A stretch of DNA of 50,236 nt, from positions 1 through 50,236 of the forward strand of contig NZ_WUED01000012.1 of the NCBI RefSeq assembly GCF_016806695.1, read 5' to 3'. This DNA comes from Campylobacter bilis (lineage in GTDB: Bacteria > Campylobacterota > Campylobacteria > Campylobacterales > Campylobacteraceae). Shown here piece by piece: positions 37,000 through 46,970 of this stretch. The position numbers were made by a program, and so were the translations under genes. Each line of letters begins with the position of its first letter. The stretch's first letter is position 1. The notes under the pieces are model-generated. The model was not told the DNA's origin. It searched no databases and saw only the letters and a program-made list of their open reading frames with translations.

Positions 37000-37568
37000 T
37001 ATTCTATAACTATATTTTCAAGTTTTTCAAGCAAAGAGTCAAAGCCTTGATTTGCTAAAATATCTCCAAATTGTGATCTGTAAGTTTGCACTATGCTAAC
37101 CCCTAAAACATCTACATCATAAATAAGCCAGTTGTTATTATTGTTATAAAATTTAAAGATAATATTTTTTTCTTCTCCTTGTACTATCATAGAAGTTGTT
37201 AAAAAATAGCGTTTTTCATTTTTTAATTCACCGTTTTTAACTTTTAAAATCTGATCTTTATATAAATTGAGTTTATCAGTGAAGCTTTTTTTAAGACTTG
37301 ACTCAAAAGCTAAGGTGAATTTTTCTTGTTCTTCTGGGCTTAATTTAGAATAATTTTGAGAAAGGCTAAGTTGTGCCATTAGTTTATAATCAATAATATT
37401 ATTAAAAAGTTTAAAAATTTCATCAGCGGCTTGTTTTTTGTCTTCTTTATTATTTTGTAAAAGTTTTAAACTTTTATCAATATTTGTTTGCATGGTAGTA
37501 GCGATCTCATTTAAGGGTAGGGCTAAAGCATTTAAAAATAAAGTCAAGATTAAAAATATTTTTTTCAT
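36999..37568 (-). CDS. mlaC: MlaC-like periplasmic phospholipid-binding protein
   Basis: 189 residues with a signal peptide (MKKIFLILTLFLNALA). The MlaC/Ttg2D pattern is seen in LFNNIIDYKLMAQLSLSQNY, LSPEEQEKFTLAFESSLKKSF, NWLIYDVDVLGVSIVQTYRSQF. It carries phospholipid between outer-membrane MlaA and an inner-membrane partner. In the operon MlaA-MlaC-MMPL the usual MlaFEDB genes are absent, so the MMPL protein may be its partner (inference). Confidence 0.9.
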   Translation of the reverse strand: MKKIFLILTLFLNALALPLNEIATTMQTNIDKSLKLLQNNKEDKKQAADEIFKLFNNIIDYKLMAQLSLSQNYSKLSPEEQEKFTLAFESSLKKSFTDKLNLYKDQILKVKNGELKNEKRYFLTTSMIVQGEEKNIIFKFYNNNNNWLIYDVDVLGVSIVQTYRSQFGDILANQGFDSLLEKLENIVIE

Positions 37569-37577
37569 TTTATTTCC

Positions 37578-38276
37578 TTATTTGCTAAGTTCATTGCGTC
37601 TTTGTTCATAAGCATCACGCAAAAATGGATATAAATTTGGTGTGTTGTGATAAACTTCATCGATTTCATTTAGCTTAAAGCTAAATTCATTTCCAAAACC
37701 ATAAGTGTTTATAGCTATATTTTTCCAAGTAGGATTGATATATGCAGCAGGATTAGCATACCAAGTAGTAGGTAAGGTAAGAGCATCTCTTAAATTGCTA
37801 GGCCCAAGCACGGGTAAAACAATATGAAAGCCACTTCCTACGCCCCAATGAGCCAAAACAGTGCCTAAATCTGCAGGATGTTTTTTAAGCCCCATTTTTG
37901 ATGCTAAATCCATCAATCCTCCAAAACCCATGATGGTATTAGCACTAAATCTTTTAAATTCTTCTCCTGCTTCTTGAAATTTAAATTGCAAAACATTGCT
38001 TAAAAAACGCAAAGGTGAAAATAAATTATCAAAGAAATTCCTCACTCCTATGCGGATGAATTCAGGGGTGATAGCATTGTAGCCTTTGAGTATAGGGCGC
38101 AAACCATAATCATATAAAGCTACATTGAAATTAGTCATGGCTTTGTTGTAATTTAAAAGGGGATCATTGACTTCATAGCTTTTATACTCTTGTTCAAAAT
38201 CATTTAAACTTGGTTCTTTAGCAAAAGAAAAAACCATAGAAAAAAGCAAGATAAAAGATATAAAATTTAATTTCAA
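37578..38276 (-). CDS. mlaA: MlaA/VacJ-like outer-membrane lipid asymmetry protein without lipobox
   Basis: 232 residues. NDPLLNYNKAMTNFNVALYDYGLRPI, FFDNLFSPLRFLSNVLQFKF, DLGTVLAHWGVGSGFHIVLPVLGPSNLRDA are classic MlaA. The N-terminus (MKLNFISFILLFSMVFSFA-KEP) is a plain signal peptide: there is no Cys, so it is not a lipoprotein, unlike E. coli MlaA. It removes phospholipid from the outer leaflet; loss is known to raise vesicle release in Campylobacter. Confidence 0.93.
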   Translation of the reverse strand: MKLNFISFILLFSMVFSFAKEPSLNDFEQEYKSYEVNDPLLNYNKAMTNFNVALYDYGLRPILKGYNAITPEFIRIGVRNFFDNLFSPLRFLSNVLQFKFQEAGEEFKRFSANTIMGFGGLMDLASKMGLKKHPADLGTVLAHWGVGSGFHIVLPVLGPSNLRDALTLPTTWYANPAAYINPTWKNIAINTYGFGNEFSFKLNEIDEVYHNTPNLYPFLRDAYEQRRNELSK

Positions 38277-38317
38277 ACAAAAACTCCTAACAATTAAAAA
38301 TATTATTATAGCATATT

Positions 38318-38761
38318 CTAATCAATACTTATATCCCAGTAAAAATCCACCCATGCTGTGGCTTCTCTAAGCTTAAATTCTGGCTGCAAAAGAGCGTTTT
38401 TTTTGTAAAAAAGGGTTGCAATCTTTAATTCTATATGAGGGAATTTTTCAAGCAAAACTTTTTTAATCTCAGCCAAACTTTCTCCACTATCTACAATATC
38501 GTCAATAAGTAAGATTTTTTTATATTTGCTTAGATCAGGGATGTTGAAAATCTCTACTGTATCGCGTTTTTGAGTGTGATCATAATGGATAGAATTAAGA
38601 CTGAAAAGTTGGCGTATTTTTAAAGTAACAGCTAAAGAATGCCCTAGACTCATTCCTCCCCTTGCTATAGCTAAGAGTACTTCTGGCTTGAAGTCTTTAT
38701 TGATTTGTTTAGCTAGGATTTTAACATCTTCTTTAAATTCATCATAAGAATAAAAAATCAT
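38318..38761 (-). CDS. Purine phosphoribosyltransferase
   Basis: 147 residues. ILLIDDIVDSGESL is the PRPP-binding motif and LLAIARGGMSLGHSLA the preceding loop of type I phosphoribosyltransferases. Short length and pattern resemble xanthine-guanine or hypoxanthine enzymes (Cj1370). It lies 16 bases downstream of the purine permease gene, giving a salvage pair. Confidence 0.85.
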   Translation of the reverse strand: MIFYSYDEFKEDVKILAKQINKDFKPEVLLAIARGGMSLGHSLAVTLKIRQLFSLNSIHYDHTQKRDTVEIFNIPDLSKYKKILLIDDIVDSGESLAEIKKVLLEKFPHIELKIATLFYKKNALLQPEFKLREATAWVDFYWDISID

Positions 38762-38777
38762 TGTTTTTCCTTAGAAT

Positions 38778-40099
38778 TCATTGTAGTGCAATAAGCAAAA
38801 AATTGCCTAAAGAAATGAAACTTAAAACTATAATTCCAATATTGATTTTATCCCACTTGCGCTTAAAAATTCTTACTAATAAATAAGAAAGAAAACCAAA
38901 TGCAAAGCCTGTGGTAATAGAATAAGTAAAAGGCATCATGATAATAGTAAAAAAGCTAGCTACTGCTATAGCATAGTCTTTAAAATCTATATTTTTTACT
39001 TCCATAAACATTAAAATTCCTACCATTGTAAGCACAGGATAAATGGCATTTGCTGGGATAGCTTTAAAAAGAGGTAATAAAAAAAGTGTAAAAGCAAAGC
39101 AAACAGCAACAACTAGAGCTGTAAGCCCCCGTTCTTCCCCCGCTTTCAACTCCTGTGGTGCTTTCCAACAAAGGCTGTTACTGTAGAGGTTCCTGTTAAG
39201 GCACCTAAGGCTGTTCCTGTTGCATCTGCCATTAGGGTTTTGCCTAGTTTTTTTTCATCATTTTTAGGATCATCAAAAATCTTTCCCCTTTCGCCTACTT
39301 CTGTAATGATTCCTATGCTATCAAAAAGTTGAGTGATGAAAAAGGTTAAAATAATAGGAATCATGCTAATTTCTAAAGCACTTTGAATATCAAGTTTTAA
39401 AAAAATCACTCCTAAACCCTTTTGGGTATCAAAATTGGGCAAAGAAAAGATCTGTGTAGGAAAGCTTGCATTATCTAAATGAAAAATCCAAGCCACAATA
39501 GAGCTTGCTAATACCCATAAAATAGAAGCCCCGCGTAATTTTATAGCCCAAAAAAAGATAATTAAAGCCAGGGTAAAAATCCCAAAAAGTACAGAAGGGC
39601 TTTTAAAATTCCCTATACTAACTAAGGTATCTTTATTATAGGCTATCACACCCATTTGACTTAGGCCTAAAAAGGCGATAAAACAGCCTATGCCCGCACA
39701 GATTGCAAGACGCAAGTCTTTGGGTATGCTTTGAATGATCCAAAGACGAAATCGGGTAAAAGAAAGAACAAAAAATATTATACTTGAGATAAAAACAGCC
39801 CCTAAAGCATTTTGCCAAGGGATATTTTGTCTTAGACAAACTGTGAAAGTAAAATAAGCATTAAGCCCCATCCCTACACTCATAGCCACTGGAGTATTGG
39901 TAAAAAAGGCATTAAAAGCACTTGCAATGATGGTGATTAAAGCTGTTGCGGTGATTAAGGCTTCTATAGGCATGCCTGTATTGCTTACTATGCTAGAATT
40001 TACAGGAATGATGTAAACCATAGCCAAAAAAGTAGTAAGTCCTGCTATAATTTCGGTTTTAAAATTTGTTTTATTTTCTTTAAGTTTAAAAATATCCAT
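38778..40099 (-). pseudogene. AzgA/NCS2-type purine permease, broken by two single-base insertions
   Basis: Reading from the ATG at 40097-40099, 317 codons encode a normal permease (ETEIIAGLTTFLAMVYIIPVN, GMGLNAYFTF, FFITQLFDSIGI, ALTGTSTVTAFV) and then end in GKHHRS-stop. Dropping one base at the CC of 39165-39166 restores ESTTGVESGGRTG. Dropping a second base from the C5 run at 39126-39130 restores GLTALVVAV and the last four to five helices to the stop at 38778. The restored protein would be about 437 residues, the family's full length. It would import adenine/guanine/hypoxanthine. Real double mutation, or sequencing error in both places. Confidence 0.85.
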
Positions 40100-40108
40100 T
40101 TATTCTCC

Positions 40109-41173
40109 TTAATAGGTTTTAAGTTCATTATAAAGACTATCGCGTTCTATAGGAATGAAATTTGAACTTTTTATCATATCAACAAAAGTTTTTAAATGAG
40201 TCCCTTGAGAGGATTTTGCCCCACCAGCACTTTGTATGCTTTCTTTTTCTATAGTGCCATCAAGATCATTAGCACCAAATTCTTGTGCTACCATAGCTAA
40301 ATTCAAAGTCATAGTAGCCCAGTAGGCTTTAATATTTTTGATATTATCTAAAACCAAACGCGCAATAGCAATAGTTTTTAGAATTTCTTCGCTATCTGTG
40401 ATTTGATCAGTTTGTATGAAGCTATTATCTTTTTGCCAAACTAAAGGGATAAAGGCATTAAAACCCCCTGTTTGATCTTGTAAATCGCGCAGTCTTAGCA
40501 TGTGATCAATTCTATGAGATCTTTGTTCTATATGGCCAAAAAGCATGGTGGCATTACTTTGTTTGCCCTTTTCATGCCAAAGCTTATGGATTTTAAGCCA
40601 ATTTTGGCTGCTTACTTTTCCATGGCAAATTTTTTTACGTATTTGTTCATCAAAGATTTCAGCACCTCCACCAGGCATGGAATCAACCCCATATTCAAGC
40701 ATTTTTTCTATCACTTCTTCATAACTCATGTTAAAACGACGGTGTAAGAAGTCAATTTCTGCAGCTGTCAAGGCCTTAACATGCATATGAGGATATTTGT
40801 CTTTTATCATTTTAAAGATTTCTAAATACCATTGCCAACTTGTGTCTTTATTATGAGCAGAGACTATATGCACTTCTTTAGTTCCACGCTTTACAGTTTC
40901 ATCAACAATTTCCATAATTTGTTCATGACTCATGAAGTAAGGATTAGGGTTTTTGCGGTGGGCTGAAAAAGCACAGAATTTACAAGTATCAGCACAAATA
41001 TTAGTAGGATTAATGTGACGATTGATATTAAAATAAACCTTTTTTCCATGAAGTTTTGTACGTTTTTTATGAGCGTATTTACCTAAGGTGAAAAGATCTA
41101 AATCCCAAAGAGCATGAGCTTCTTCTTGACTTAATCTTTCTTCATTTTCAAGTTTGATAAGTAAAGTTTTCAT
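40109..41173 (-). CDS. mqnE: Aminodeoxyfutalosine synthase (radical SAM)
   Basis: 354 residues from the ATG at 41171-41173; an ATG eleven codons earlier lacks a ribosome site. CADTCKFCAF supplies the CxxxCxxC iron-sulfur motif, preceded by NINRHINPTNIC. MPGGGAEIF and the late GANDLDGTIEKESIQSAGGA are typical of MqnE. It makes aminodeoxyfutalosine in the alternative menaquinone pathway used by Campylobacterota. It ends 9 bases before the permease start. Confidence 0.93.
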   Translation of the reverse strand: MKTLLIKLENEERLSQEEAHALWDLDLFTLGKYAHKKRTKLHGKKVYFNINRHINPTNICADTCKFCAFSAHRKNPNPYFMSHEQIMEIVDETVKRGTKEVHIVSAHNKDTSWQWYLEIFKMIKDKYPHMHVKALTAAEIDFLHRRFNMSYEEVIEKMLEYGVDSMPGGGAEIFDEQIRKKICHGKVSSQNWLKIHKLWHEKGKQSNATMLFGHIEQRSHRIDHMLRLRDLQDQTGGFNAFIPLVWQKDNSFIQTDQITDSEEILKTIAIARLVLDNIKNIKAYWATMTLNLAMVAQEFGANDLDGTIEKESIQSAGGAKSSQGTHLKTFVDMIKSSNFIPIERDSLYNELKTY

Positions 41174-41307
41174 TTGCTTCGCTTTTGTTATTTTTAAATA
41201 AAGCATTATAATTTTTGCTTACTGAAAAAGAGTTTATAGACAAAGCCAAAATAAAAGATATTTTTGTTAAGATTATGAGTAAATATTAAAAAAAGAGAGT
41301 TAAGATT

Positions 41308-43656
41308 TTGTCAAATAAAGAATTAGAACTTTTTAAAAAAAACCTTCATTCTTATAACCAAGCTTGTAGGAAATTATTTCTTAAGCAGCGATCTTTTAGT
41401 TCGTATTATTCTAGAGATATGGATAATTTTATAAAAAAAGCTTATGAGATAGTTCTTAATGAGTATTTTGAGGATTTTTTACCTCTAAGTGAGCACATTC
41501 CTTTTTGCATTCTAGCAAGTGATGCTTATGCAAATCATACCCTTTGTTTTAATGAAACTATTTCTTTGATTTTTGTTTATAAAGACATTAAAGCTTATCA
41601 TTTAAAGCCTATTATTAAAGTTTTTATTGAAATCTTAAATGACGTTCATTTAAATATAGACTCTGTGATTTTAGAATTCAATGGACTTTATCATGCTAGT
41701 AATAAACTCAAAACTTCCATAATACAAACGCGTTTTATATGTGGATCAAGGCCTTTTTTTAAAAACATTAAAGCCAAATTTCAAACCATCATGAAAGAAA
41801 ACAAAAATGAATTTGCCAAGCTTTTGTTTGACAATTTTAAAGAATTTGACCTTCCTTTTATAAGACAAGAATTTAATATCAAAAAAGATTTTGGAGGGTT
41901 AAATCATTTAAGAGCTTTAGAGGCTTTGCTTAGTCTTTTTAAAAACTCGCCTAAAAATTATGCTTTAAATTTTCTAGATGAGAAAAATTTAAGTCAATTG
42001 CGTTTAGCGGGGGATTTTTTACTCTCTTTAAAATCAGCCATGAATTTACAAAGTGCTAAAGACGAAGATGAGTTTTTGCTTGTGCATATTAATGAGCTTA
42101 GCGAGTTGATGTATAAAAAATCTAAAAAACATTTCAAAGCCAAAGAACTCTTAGTGCAAAAAGCCTTGCAAAGCATGCATACTATAGGTTTTTACACCCA
42201 TTTTTTAGTAAAACAAATCCAAAATCAAATCCATGCCATTACCCCGCAAGAATATCAATTTAAAAGCCTTTTTGAGTTTTTTCAAGCTTGGTTAGATGAT
42301 GAAGAGGGTAAGATATCATGCGATCTTTATTTGGTTTTTTTCCTTAAAAATTTAAAATGCAATAAAAAAGACGTAGAAAAATCACTTGCACTTTTTGGGA
42401 AAATTTTTTATCAACGTCATAGTTTTAGTATTTTGAAAGTTTTGCTTGATAGTGGGGTTTTAAAACAATTGTGCAAGCCTTTTTGGACGGTGCGTTTTTT
42501 AAGTGATGAGGAGGGAAATTATAGCTTTGATGAGCAAGTTTTTTTAATGCTAAAGGAGTTTGAAAAATATGAAGATAAATTAGCCTCTCTTAAAAAACTC
42601 CATGCTGATCAAAAAATGATTTTAAAATTAATCATACTTTTAAGTGCTATAGAAAATGAAAATGATATTTCTTTAGCTAGTATATATAGGGCGTATTGTT
42701 CTAAATTCCATTTGAAAAACGAAATTTTAGAATTTGGGCTTAAAATCTTTAAAAACAACAATGCCTTAAAAGATCTTGTAGAAAAAGAAGACATTTATAA
42801 TCCTGTTATTATAAGCGCTTTAGTTTCTAAATTAGAAAATTTAGAAAATTTAGAGCTTTTATACACTTTAACTTGGCTAAAAGCTAAGGCTTTAAATTTC
42901 AATACTTTTTATTTTAGAACCTTAGATAAACTTTTAGAAAATGCAAAGCAAGGTTTTAAGGATGAAAACGTGCTTGAAGAAAGTGCAAGAAGGGTGAAAA
43001 AAGAATTAACCCTTAAAAGAAGCAAGGCTTTCTTAGAGCAAGATGCTATTTTACAAGATAAAATTCTACATATAAAATCCAATCTTTTTATCATAAAAAA
43101 TTCTTTTGAAGATATCATTAAGATTTCAAAACTAGCTAAAGAAAATGATTTAAAATTTTGGTTTAGCAATGAAACAAATCTTAGTTTAGAACTCATTGCC
43201 CCTCTTAATTTTAATGTCTCTATTGTTTTGAGTTCTTTGGCTAATTTAAATCTTATTTTTATGAATTTTTTTGAACTTTTTGATAATAAAATTTATTTAA
43301 AATTTGAGTATGATAATATCATTAGCAATGAGCAAAAATTAAAGCTTTGCGAGCTTTTAAATTCCAATCTTTCGCATTTTGATGTGAAAAAAATCAAAAA
43401 GCCCATCATTAAAAAAGATGAGTTAAAATTAGACTTAAATTATTCTAAAATGTATGCTAAATTAGGCCTTAATGCCAAAGACCAGCAAGGTTTAATGGCG
43501 TATTTGATGAATGTTTTTAATGAGCTTCAACTTGTATTGTGTGAGGCAAAAATCCAAACCATAAGGCAAAGAACGCGAAATATTTTCATTTTCCAAAAGA
43601 ATGAAAATTTAGAGCAAAAAGAACAAAGCTTAATCAATTTATTAATAAGTGAGTGA
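41308..43656 (+). CDS. GlnD-like nucleotidyltransferase/HD/ACT protein with degraded active sites
   Basis: 782 residues from a TTG at 41308 (AGAG upstream). Layout follows GlnD: a nucleotidyltransferase-like region at about 60-180, the four-helix region with NIKKDFGGLNHLRALEALLSL, an HD-like region around 400-450 and a C-terminal ACT-like part (DQQGLMAYLMNVFNELQLVLCEAKIQT). The catalytic GS-x-x-R-G and D-x-D of the transferase and the H...HD of the phosphohydrolase are not present: SFDEQVF stands where DEH is expected and LLSAIENEND where LLHDIGK is expected. It sits 3 bases before glmS, so it could sense nitrogen state for amino-sugar synthesis; that is a guess (Cj1367). Confidence 0.75.
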   Translation: MSNKELELFKKNLHSYNQACRKLFLKQRSFSSYYSRDMDNFIKKAYEIVLNEYFEDFLPLSEHIPFCILASDAYANHTLCFNETISLIFVYKDIKAYHLKPIIKVFIEILNDVHLNIDSVILEFNGLYHASNKLKTSIIQTRFICGSRPFFKNIKAKFQTIMKENKNEFAKLLFDNFKEFDLPFIRQEFNIKKDFGGLNHLRALEALLSLFKNSPKNYALNFLDEKNLSQLRLAGDFLLSLKSAMNLQSAKDEDEFLLVHINELSELMYKKSKKHFKAKELLVQKALQSMHTIGFYTHFLVKQIQNQIHAITPQEYQFKSLFEFFQAWLDDEEGKISCDLYLVFFLKNLKCNKKDVEKSLALFGKIFYQRHSFSILKVLLDSGVLKQLCKPFWTVRFLSDEEGNYSFDEQVFLMLKEFEKYEDKLASLKKLHADQKMILKLIILLSAIENENDISLASIYRAYCSKFHLKNEILEFGLKIFKNNNALKDLVEKEDIYNPVIISALVSKLENLENLELLYTLTWLKAKALNFNTFYFRTLDKLLENAKQGFKDENVLEESARRVKKELTLKRSKAFLEQDAILQDKILHIKSNLFIIKNSFEDIIKISKLAKENDLKFWFSNETNLSLELIAPLNFNVSIVLSSLANLNLIFMNFFELFDNKIYLKFEYDNIISNEQKLKLCELLNSNLSHFDVKKIKKPIIKKDELKLDLNYSKMYAKLGLNAKDQQGLMAYLMNVFNELQLVLCEAKIQTIRQRTRNIFIFQKNENLEQKEQSLINLLISE

Positions 43657-43659
43657 AAA

Positions 43660-45456
43660 ATGTGTGGAATTGTAGGTTATATAGGAAACAATGAAAAAAA
43701 ACAAATCATTTTAAGCGGGCTTAAAGAATTAGAATATCGCGGTTATGATAGTGCAGGATTGGCTGTGATGAAACAAGGAGATTTGAGTTTTTTTAAGGCT
43801 GTGGGCAAGCTTGAAAATCTAGCTAATAAATGCACTGATTTTACAAGTGAAGGCTATGGTTTTGCTATAGGACACACCAGATGGGCAACCCATGGAAAAC
43901 CCACAGAGATCAATGCCCATCCTCATTTAGGAGAGTATTCTTGCGTCATACACAATGGAATTATAGAAAATTATAAAGAGCTTAAAGACAAGCTTGAAAA
44001 ACAAGGCATTAGTTTTTTAAGCCAGACTGATACAGAGGTGCTTGTTAAGCTTTTTGAATTTTATGCCGGACAAATGGAAGTTTTTCAGGCTTGGAAAGAG
44101 ACTATTAAGCACTTGCGTGGAGCTTTCTCAACCCTTTTGCTTACGAAAAAAGATCCTAATCGTGTTTATTTTTCAAAAAATTCTGCCCCTTTGATTATAG
44201 GAAAAAATGCTAAAAAAGAATGGTATGTATCTTCAGGCGATGCACCTCTAATAGGCAATTGCGATGAGGTAGCATATCTTGAAGATTTAAGCTTAGGGTA
44301 TATTGGTAAAGATGAATTAGTCCTTTATGAAAATGATATTTTAAAACCTCTTAGTTTTTCTAAACTTTCAGGCGATAAAGCCTATGCACAAAAAGACGGT
44401 TTTCGCTTTTTCATGGAAAAAGAAATTTATGAGCAAAGCCGCGTTATGAGTGAGGTTTTAATGGGACGTATTCAAGGTGAAGAAGTGGTTTTTGATGAGC
44501 TTGAAAACGAAGATTTAAGCCTTGTTGATGAGATCACTTTGTGCGCTTGTGGAACAAGCTATCATGCTGCTATGGCTAGTGCTTATTTGTTTGAAAGGGT
44601 TGCAAAAATCAAAGCCAAGGTAGAAATTGCAAGCGAGTTTCGCTATAAACAAGCCATTATCAAGCCCCATTCTTTATTTATAGTTATTTCTCAAAGCGGA
44701 GAAACAGCAGATACCCTAGAGGCTTTAAAAATCGCAAAAGAGCAGGGTGCTAGGACTTTTGCGCTTTGTAATGTGGATAATTCTAGCATAGTGCGTTTAG
44801 CACATTTAAGCCTTTTAACGCGTGCAGGGATTGAAAAGGGCGTTGCTTCAACTAAAGCTTTTGCCACCCAGGTTTTAACGCTATGGATGCTTGCTATTTT
44901 CATAGCGCAAAAAAGAGCTTTTAATGTCAGTGCTGAAATCAAAGCCCTTTTACATACCCCAAATTGCGTTAGAGTCGAGCAGGCCTTACATGAAAAAATC
45001 CACCGTTTATCCAAACGCTATTTAGACGGCCATGGTTTTTTCTTCATAGGCAGGGATGTGTTTTACCCTCTAGCTTTAGAAGGGGCTTTAAAACTCAAAG
45101 AATTATCCTATTTACATGCTGAAGGCTATCCCGCAGGAGAGATGAAGCATGGGCCTATAGCCTTAGCAGATTCTAAGCTTTACACTATAGCTTTGATGCC
45201 AAAACACATGCTTTATGAAAAAACTAAATCCAATGTCGAAGAGCTTATCGCTAGAGATTCTACTGTGCTTAGCATTTCGCCTTTGGAATTTGATTTAAGT
45301 GATGATTTGCTTTTAACCCACGATCAAGAGCATTATATGTGCGAGTTTTTTGAAATGATGGTGATCACTCAACTTTTGGCCATGGAAATTTCCATAAGAT
45401 TGGGCAATGATGTGGACATGCCAAGAAATCTAGCCAAAAGCGTAACAGTAGAATGA
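43660..45456 (+). CDS. glmS: Glucosamine-6-phosphate synthase (isomerizing)
   Basis: 598 residues. Cys2 of MCGIVGYIG is the N-terminal nucleophile of the glutaminase domain, with GHTRWATHGKP. Two SIS sugar-isomerase domains follow (SQSGETADTLEAL, the FFIGRDVFYPLALEGALKLKE region), and the end DMPRNLAKSVTVE is standard. It makes GlcN-6-P from fructose-6-P and glutamine, the entry to peptidoglycan, LOS and glycan sugars. In several strains a serine-protease autotransporter gene (Cj1365) lies between glmS and fumC; here the gap is about 90 bases. Confidence 0.97.
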   Translation: MCGIVGYIGNNEKKQIILSGLKELEYRGYDSAGLAVMKQGDLSFFKAVGKLENLANKCTDFTSEGYGFAIGHTRWATHGKPTEINAHPHLGEYSCVIHNGIIENYKELKDKLEKQGISFLSQTDTEVLVKLFEFYAGQMEVFQAWKETIKHLRGAFSTLLLTKKDPNRVYFSKNSAPLIIGKNAKKEWYVSSGDAPLIGNCDEVAYLEDLSLGYIGKDELVLYENDILKPLSFSKLSGDKAYAQKDGFRFFMEKEIYEQSRVMSEVLMGRIQGEEVVFDELENEDLSLVDEITLCACGTSYHAAMASAYLFERVAKIKAKVEIASEFRYKQAIIKPHSLFIVISQSGETADTLEALKIAKEQGARTFALCNVDNSSIVRLAHLSLLTRAGIEKGVASTKAFATQVLTLWMLAIFIAQKRAFNVSAEIKALLHTPNCVRVEQALHEKIHRLSKRYLDGHGFFFIGRDVFYPLALEGALKLKELSYLHAEGYPAGEMKHGPIALADSKLYTIALMPKHMLYEKTKSNVEELIARDSTVLSISPLEFDLSDDLLLTHDQEHYMCEFFEMMVITQLLAMEISIRLGNDVDMPRNLAKSVTVE

Positions 45457-45549
45457 TTTAAAATCAATCATTTATAAATTTATAAGCTAACTTTATGCTA
45501 GTTTTTGTTTAAATGCTTATTCTTAAATTTTTCTAGAAAGGAAATGCTT

Positions 45550-46941
45550 ATGCAATACAGAATTGAACACGACACTATGGGTGAAGTTAGGGTTCCAAAC
45601 GACAAATACTGGGGAGCGCAGACTCAAAGAAGTTTTGAAAATTTCAAAATCTCTTGTGAAAAAATGCCACAAGTTTTAATCTATGCTTTTGCAAATCTTA
45701 AAAAATCCCTAGCTTTGGTAAATAACAAACTAGGCAAGCTTGATGATGCCAAAACAGATGCTATCGTTCGTGCCTGTGATGAGATTATCGCGGGCAAATT
45801 AGATGATAATTTCCCCCTTGTGGTTTGGCAAACAGGTTCAGGCACACAAAGCAATATGAATGTCAATGAAGTTATAGCTAATCGTGCCACTGAAATCATG
45901 GGCGGAGATTTTCGTAAAGAAAAATTAGTCCATCCTAATGATCATGTAAACATGAGTCAAAGTTCTAATGACACTTTCCCAACCGTTATGAGCATTGTCG
46001 CAGTAGAACAAGTAGAAAAAAAGCTTCTTCCATGTCTTGATGAGCTTATTGCTACTTTTGAAAGCAAAGTCAAAGCATTCCAAGGTATTATCAAAATAGG
46101 CCGCACTCATTTACAAGACGCTACGCCTCTTACTTTAGCCCAAGAATTTAGTGGCTATCTTTCCATGCTTTTACACTCAAAAGAGCAAATCATAGCCTCT
46201 TTGCCAGGCCTAAGAGAATTAGCCATCGGGGGTACAGCTGTAGGAACAGGGCTTAATGCGCATCCTGAGCTTAGCCAAAAAGTAAGCGAAGAATTAACTC
46301 GTCTTCTAGGCACGCAATTTTTTTCAAGCCCAAATAAATTCCATGCTTTAACCAGCCATGATGCGATCAATTTCACCCATGGAGCTATGAAAGGCTTAGC
46401 AGCTAATTTAATGAAAATTGCCAATGATATAAGATGGCTTGCTTCAGGGCCTAGATGCGGACTAGGAGAGCTTATCATCCCTGAAAATGAACCTGGAAGT
46501 TCCATTATGCCAGGTAAGGTAAACCCTACTCAATGTGAAGCCATCACTATGGTAGCTGTGCAGGTTATGGGCAATGACGCTACTATCGGTTTTGCCGCTA
46601 GTCAGGGTAATTTTGAACTCAATGTCTTTAAACCTGTGATTATTTATAATTTCTTACAAAGCCTTGATTTGCTAGCTGATTGTATGCATTCTTTTAATAT
46701 CCACTGTGCTTTAGGAATAGAGCCAAACCGCGAAAAAATAGAATACAATCTTCATAATTCTTTAATGCTAGTAACAGCCCTAAACCCGCATATAGGTTAT
46801 GAAAATGCTGCAAAAGTGGCCAAAAATGCACATAAAAAAGGCATTTCCTTAAAACAAAGTGCTATGGAGCTTGGCTTAGTCAAAGAAGAAGATTTTGATA
46901 ATTTTGTCGATCCTAGCAAAATGATAGGCCCAAAAGCTTAA
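45550..46941 (+). CDS. fumC: Fumarate hydratase class II
   Basis: 463 residues, the normal length, from the ATG at 45550 seven bases after AAGGA; the frame is open 15 codons further upstream. [30 protein letters not shown] and [15 protein letters not shown] are the family signatures. It interconverts fumarate and malate in the citric-acid cycle. It ends at a strong hairpin shared with the next gene. Confidence 0.97.
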   Translation: MQYRIEHDTMGEVRVPNDKYWGAQTQRSFENFKISCEKMPQVLIYAFANLKKSLALVNNKLGKLDDAKTDAIVRACDEIIAGKLDDNFPLVVWQTGSGTQSNMNVNEVIANRATEIMGGDFRKEKLVHPNDHVNMSQSSNDTFPTVMSIVAVEQVEKKLLPCLDELIATFESKVKAFQGIIKIGRTHLQDATPLTLAQEFSGYLSMLLHSKEQIIASLPGLRELAIGGTAVGTGLNAHPELSQKVSEELTRLLGTQFFSSPNKFHALTSHDAINFTHGAMKGLAANLMKIANDIRWLASGPRCGLGELIIPENEPGSSIMPGKVNPTQCEAITMVAVQVMGNDATIGFAASQGNFELNVFKPVIIYNFLQSLDLLADCMHSFNIHCALGIEPNREKIEYNLHNSLMLVTALNPHIGYENAAKVAKNAHKKGISLKQSAMELGLVKEEDFDNFVDPSKMIGPKA

Positions 46942-46948
46942 ATTTATC

Positions 46949-46970
46949 AAGCTTGCCTTCGGGCAAGCTT
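46949..46970. terminator. Bidirectional terminator with TTCG loop
   Basis: Nine-base perfect arms (AAGCTTGCC / GGCAAGCTT) closed by C-G around TTCG, the extra-stable tetraloop. It sits between fumC and the convergent permease gene and overlaps the latter's stop codon by two bases. Confidence 0.85.

Noticed and set aside
39126-39130. C5 run as a phase-variable tract
   Set aside because: Campylobacter switching tracts are usually 8 or more G/C; five is too short, and a single further insertion elsewhere would still break the frame.
41308-43656. Active uridylyltransferase GlnD
   Set aside because: Catalytic motifs of both the transferase and the HD domain are missing.
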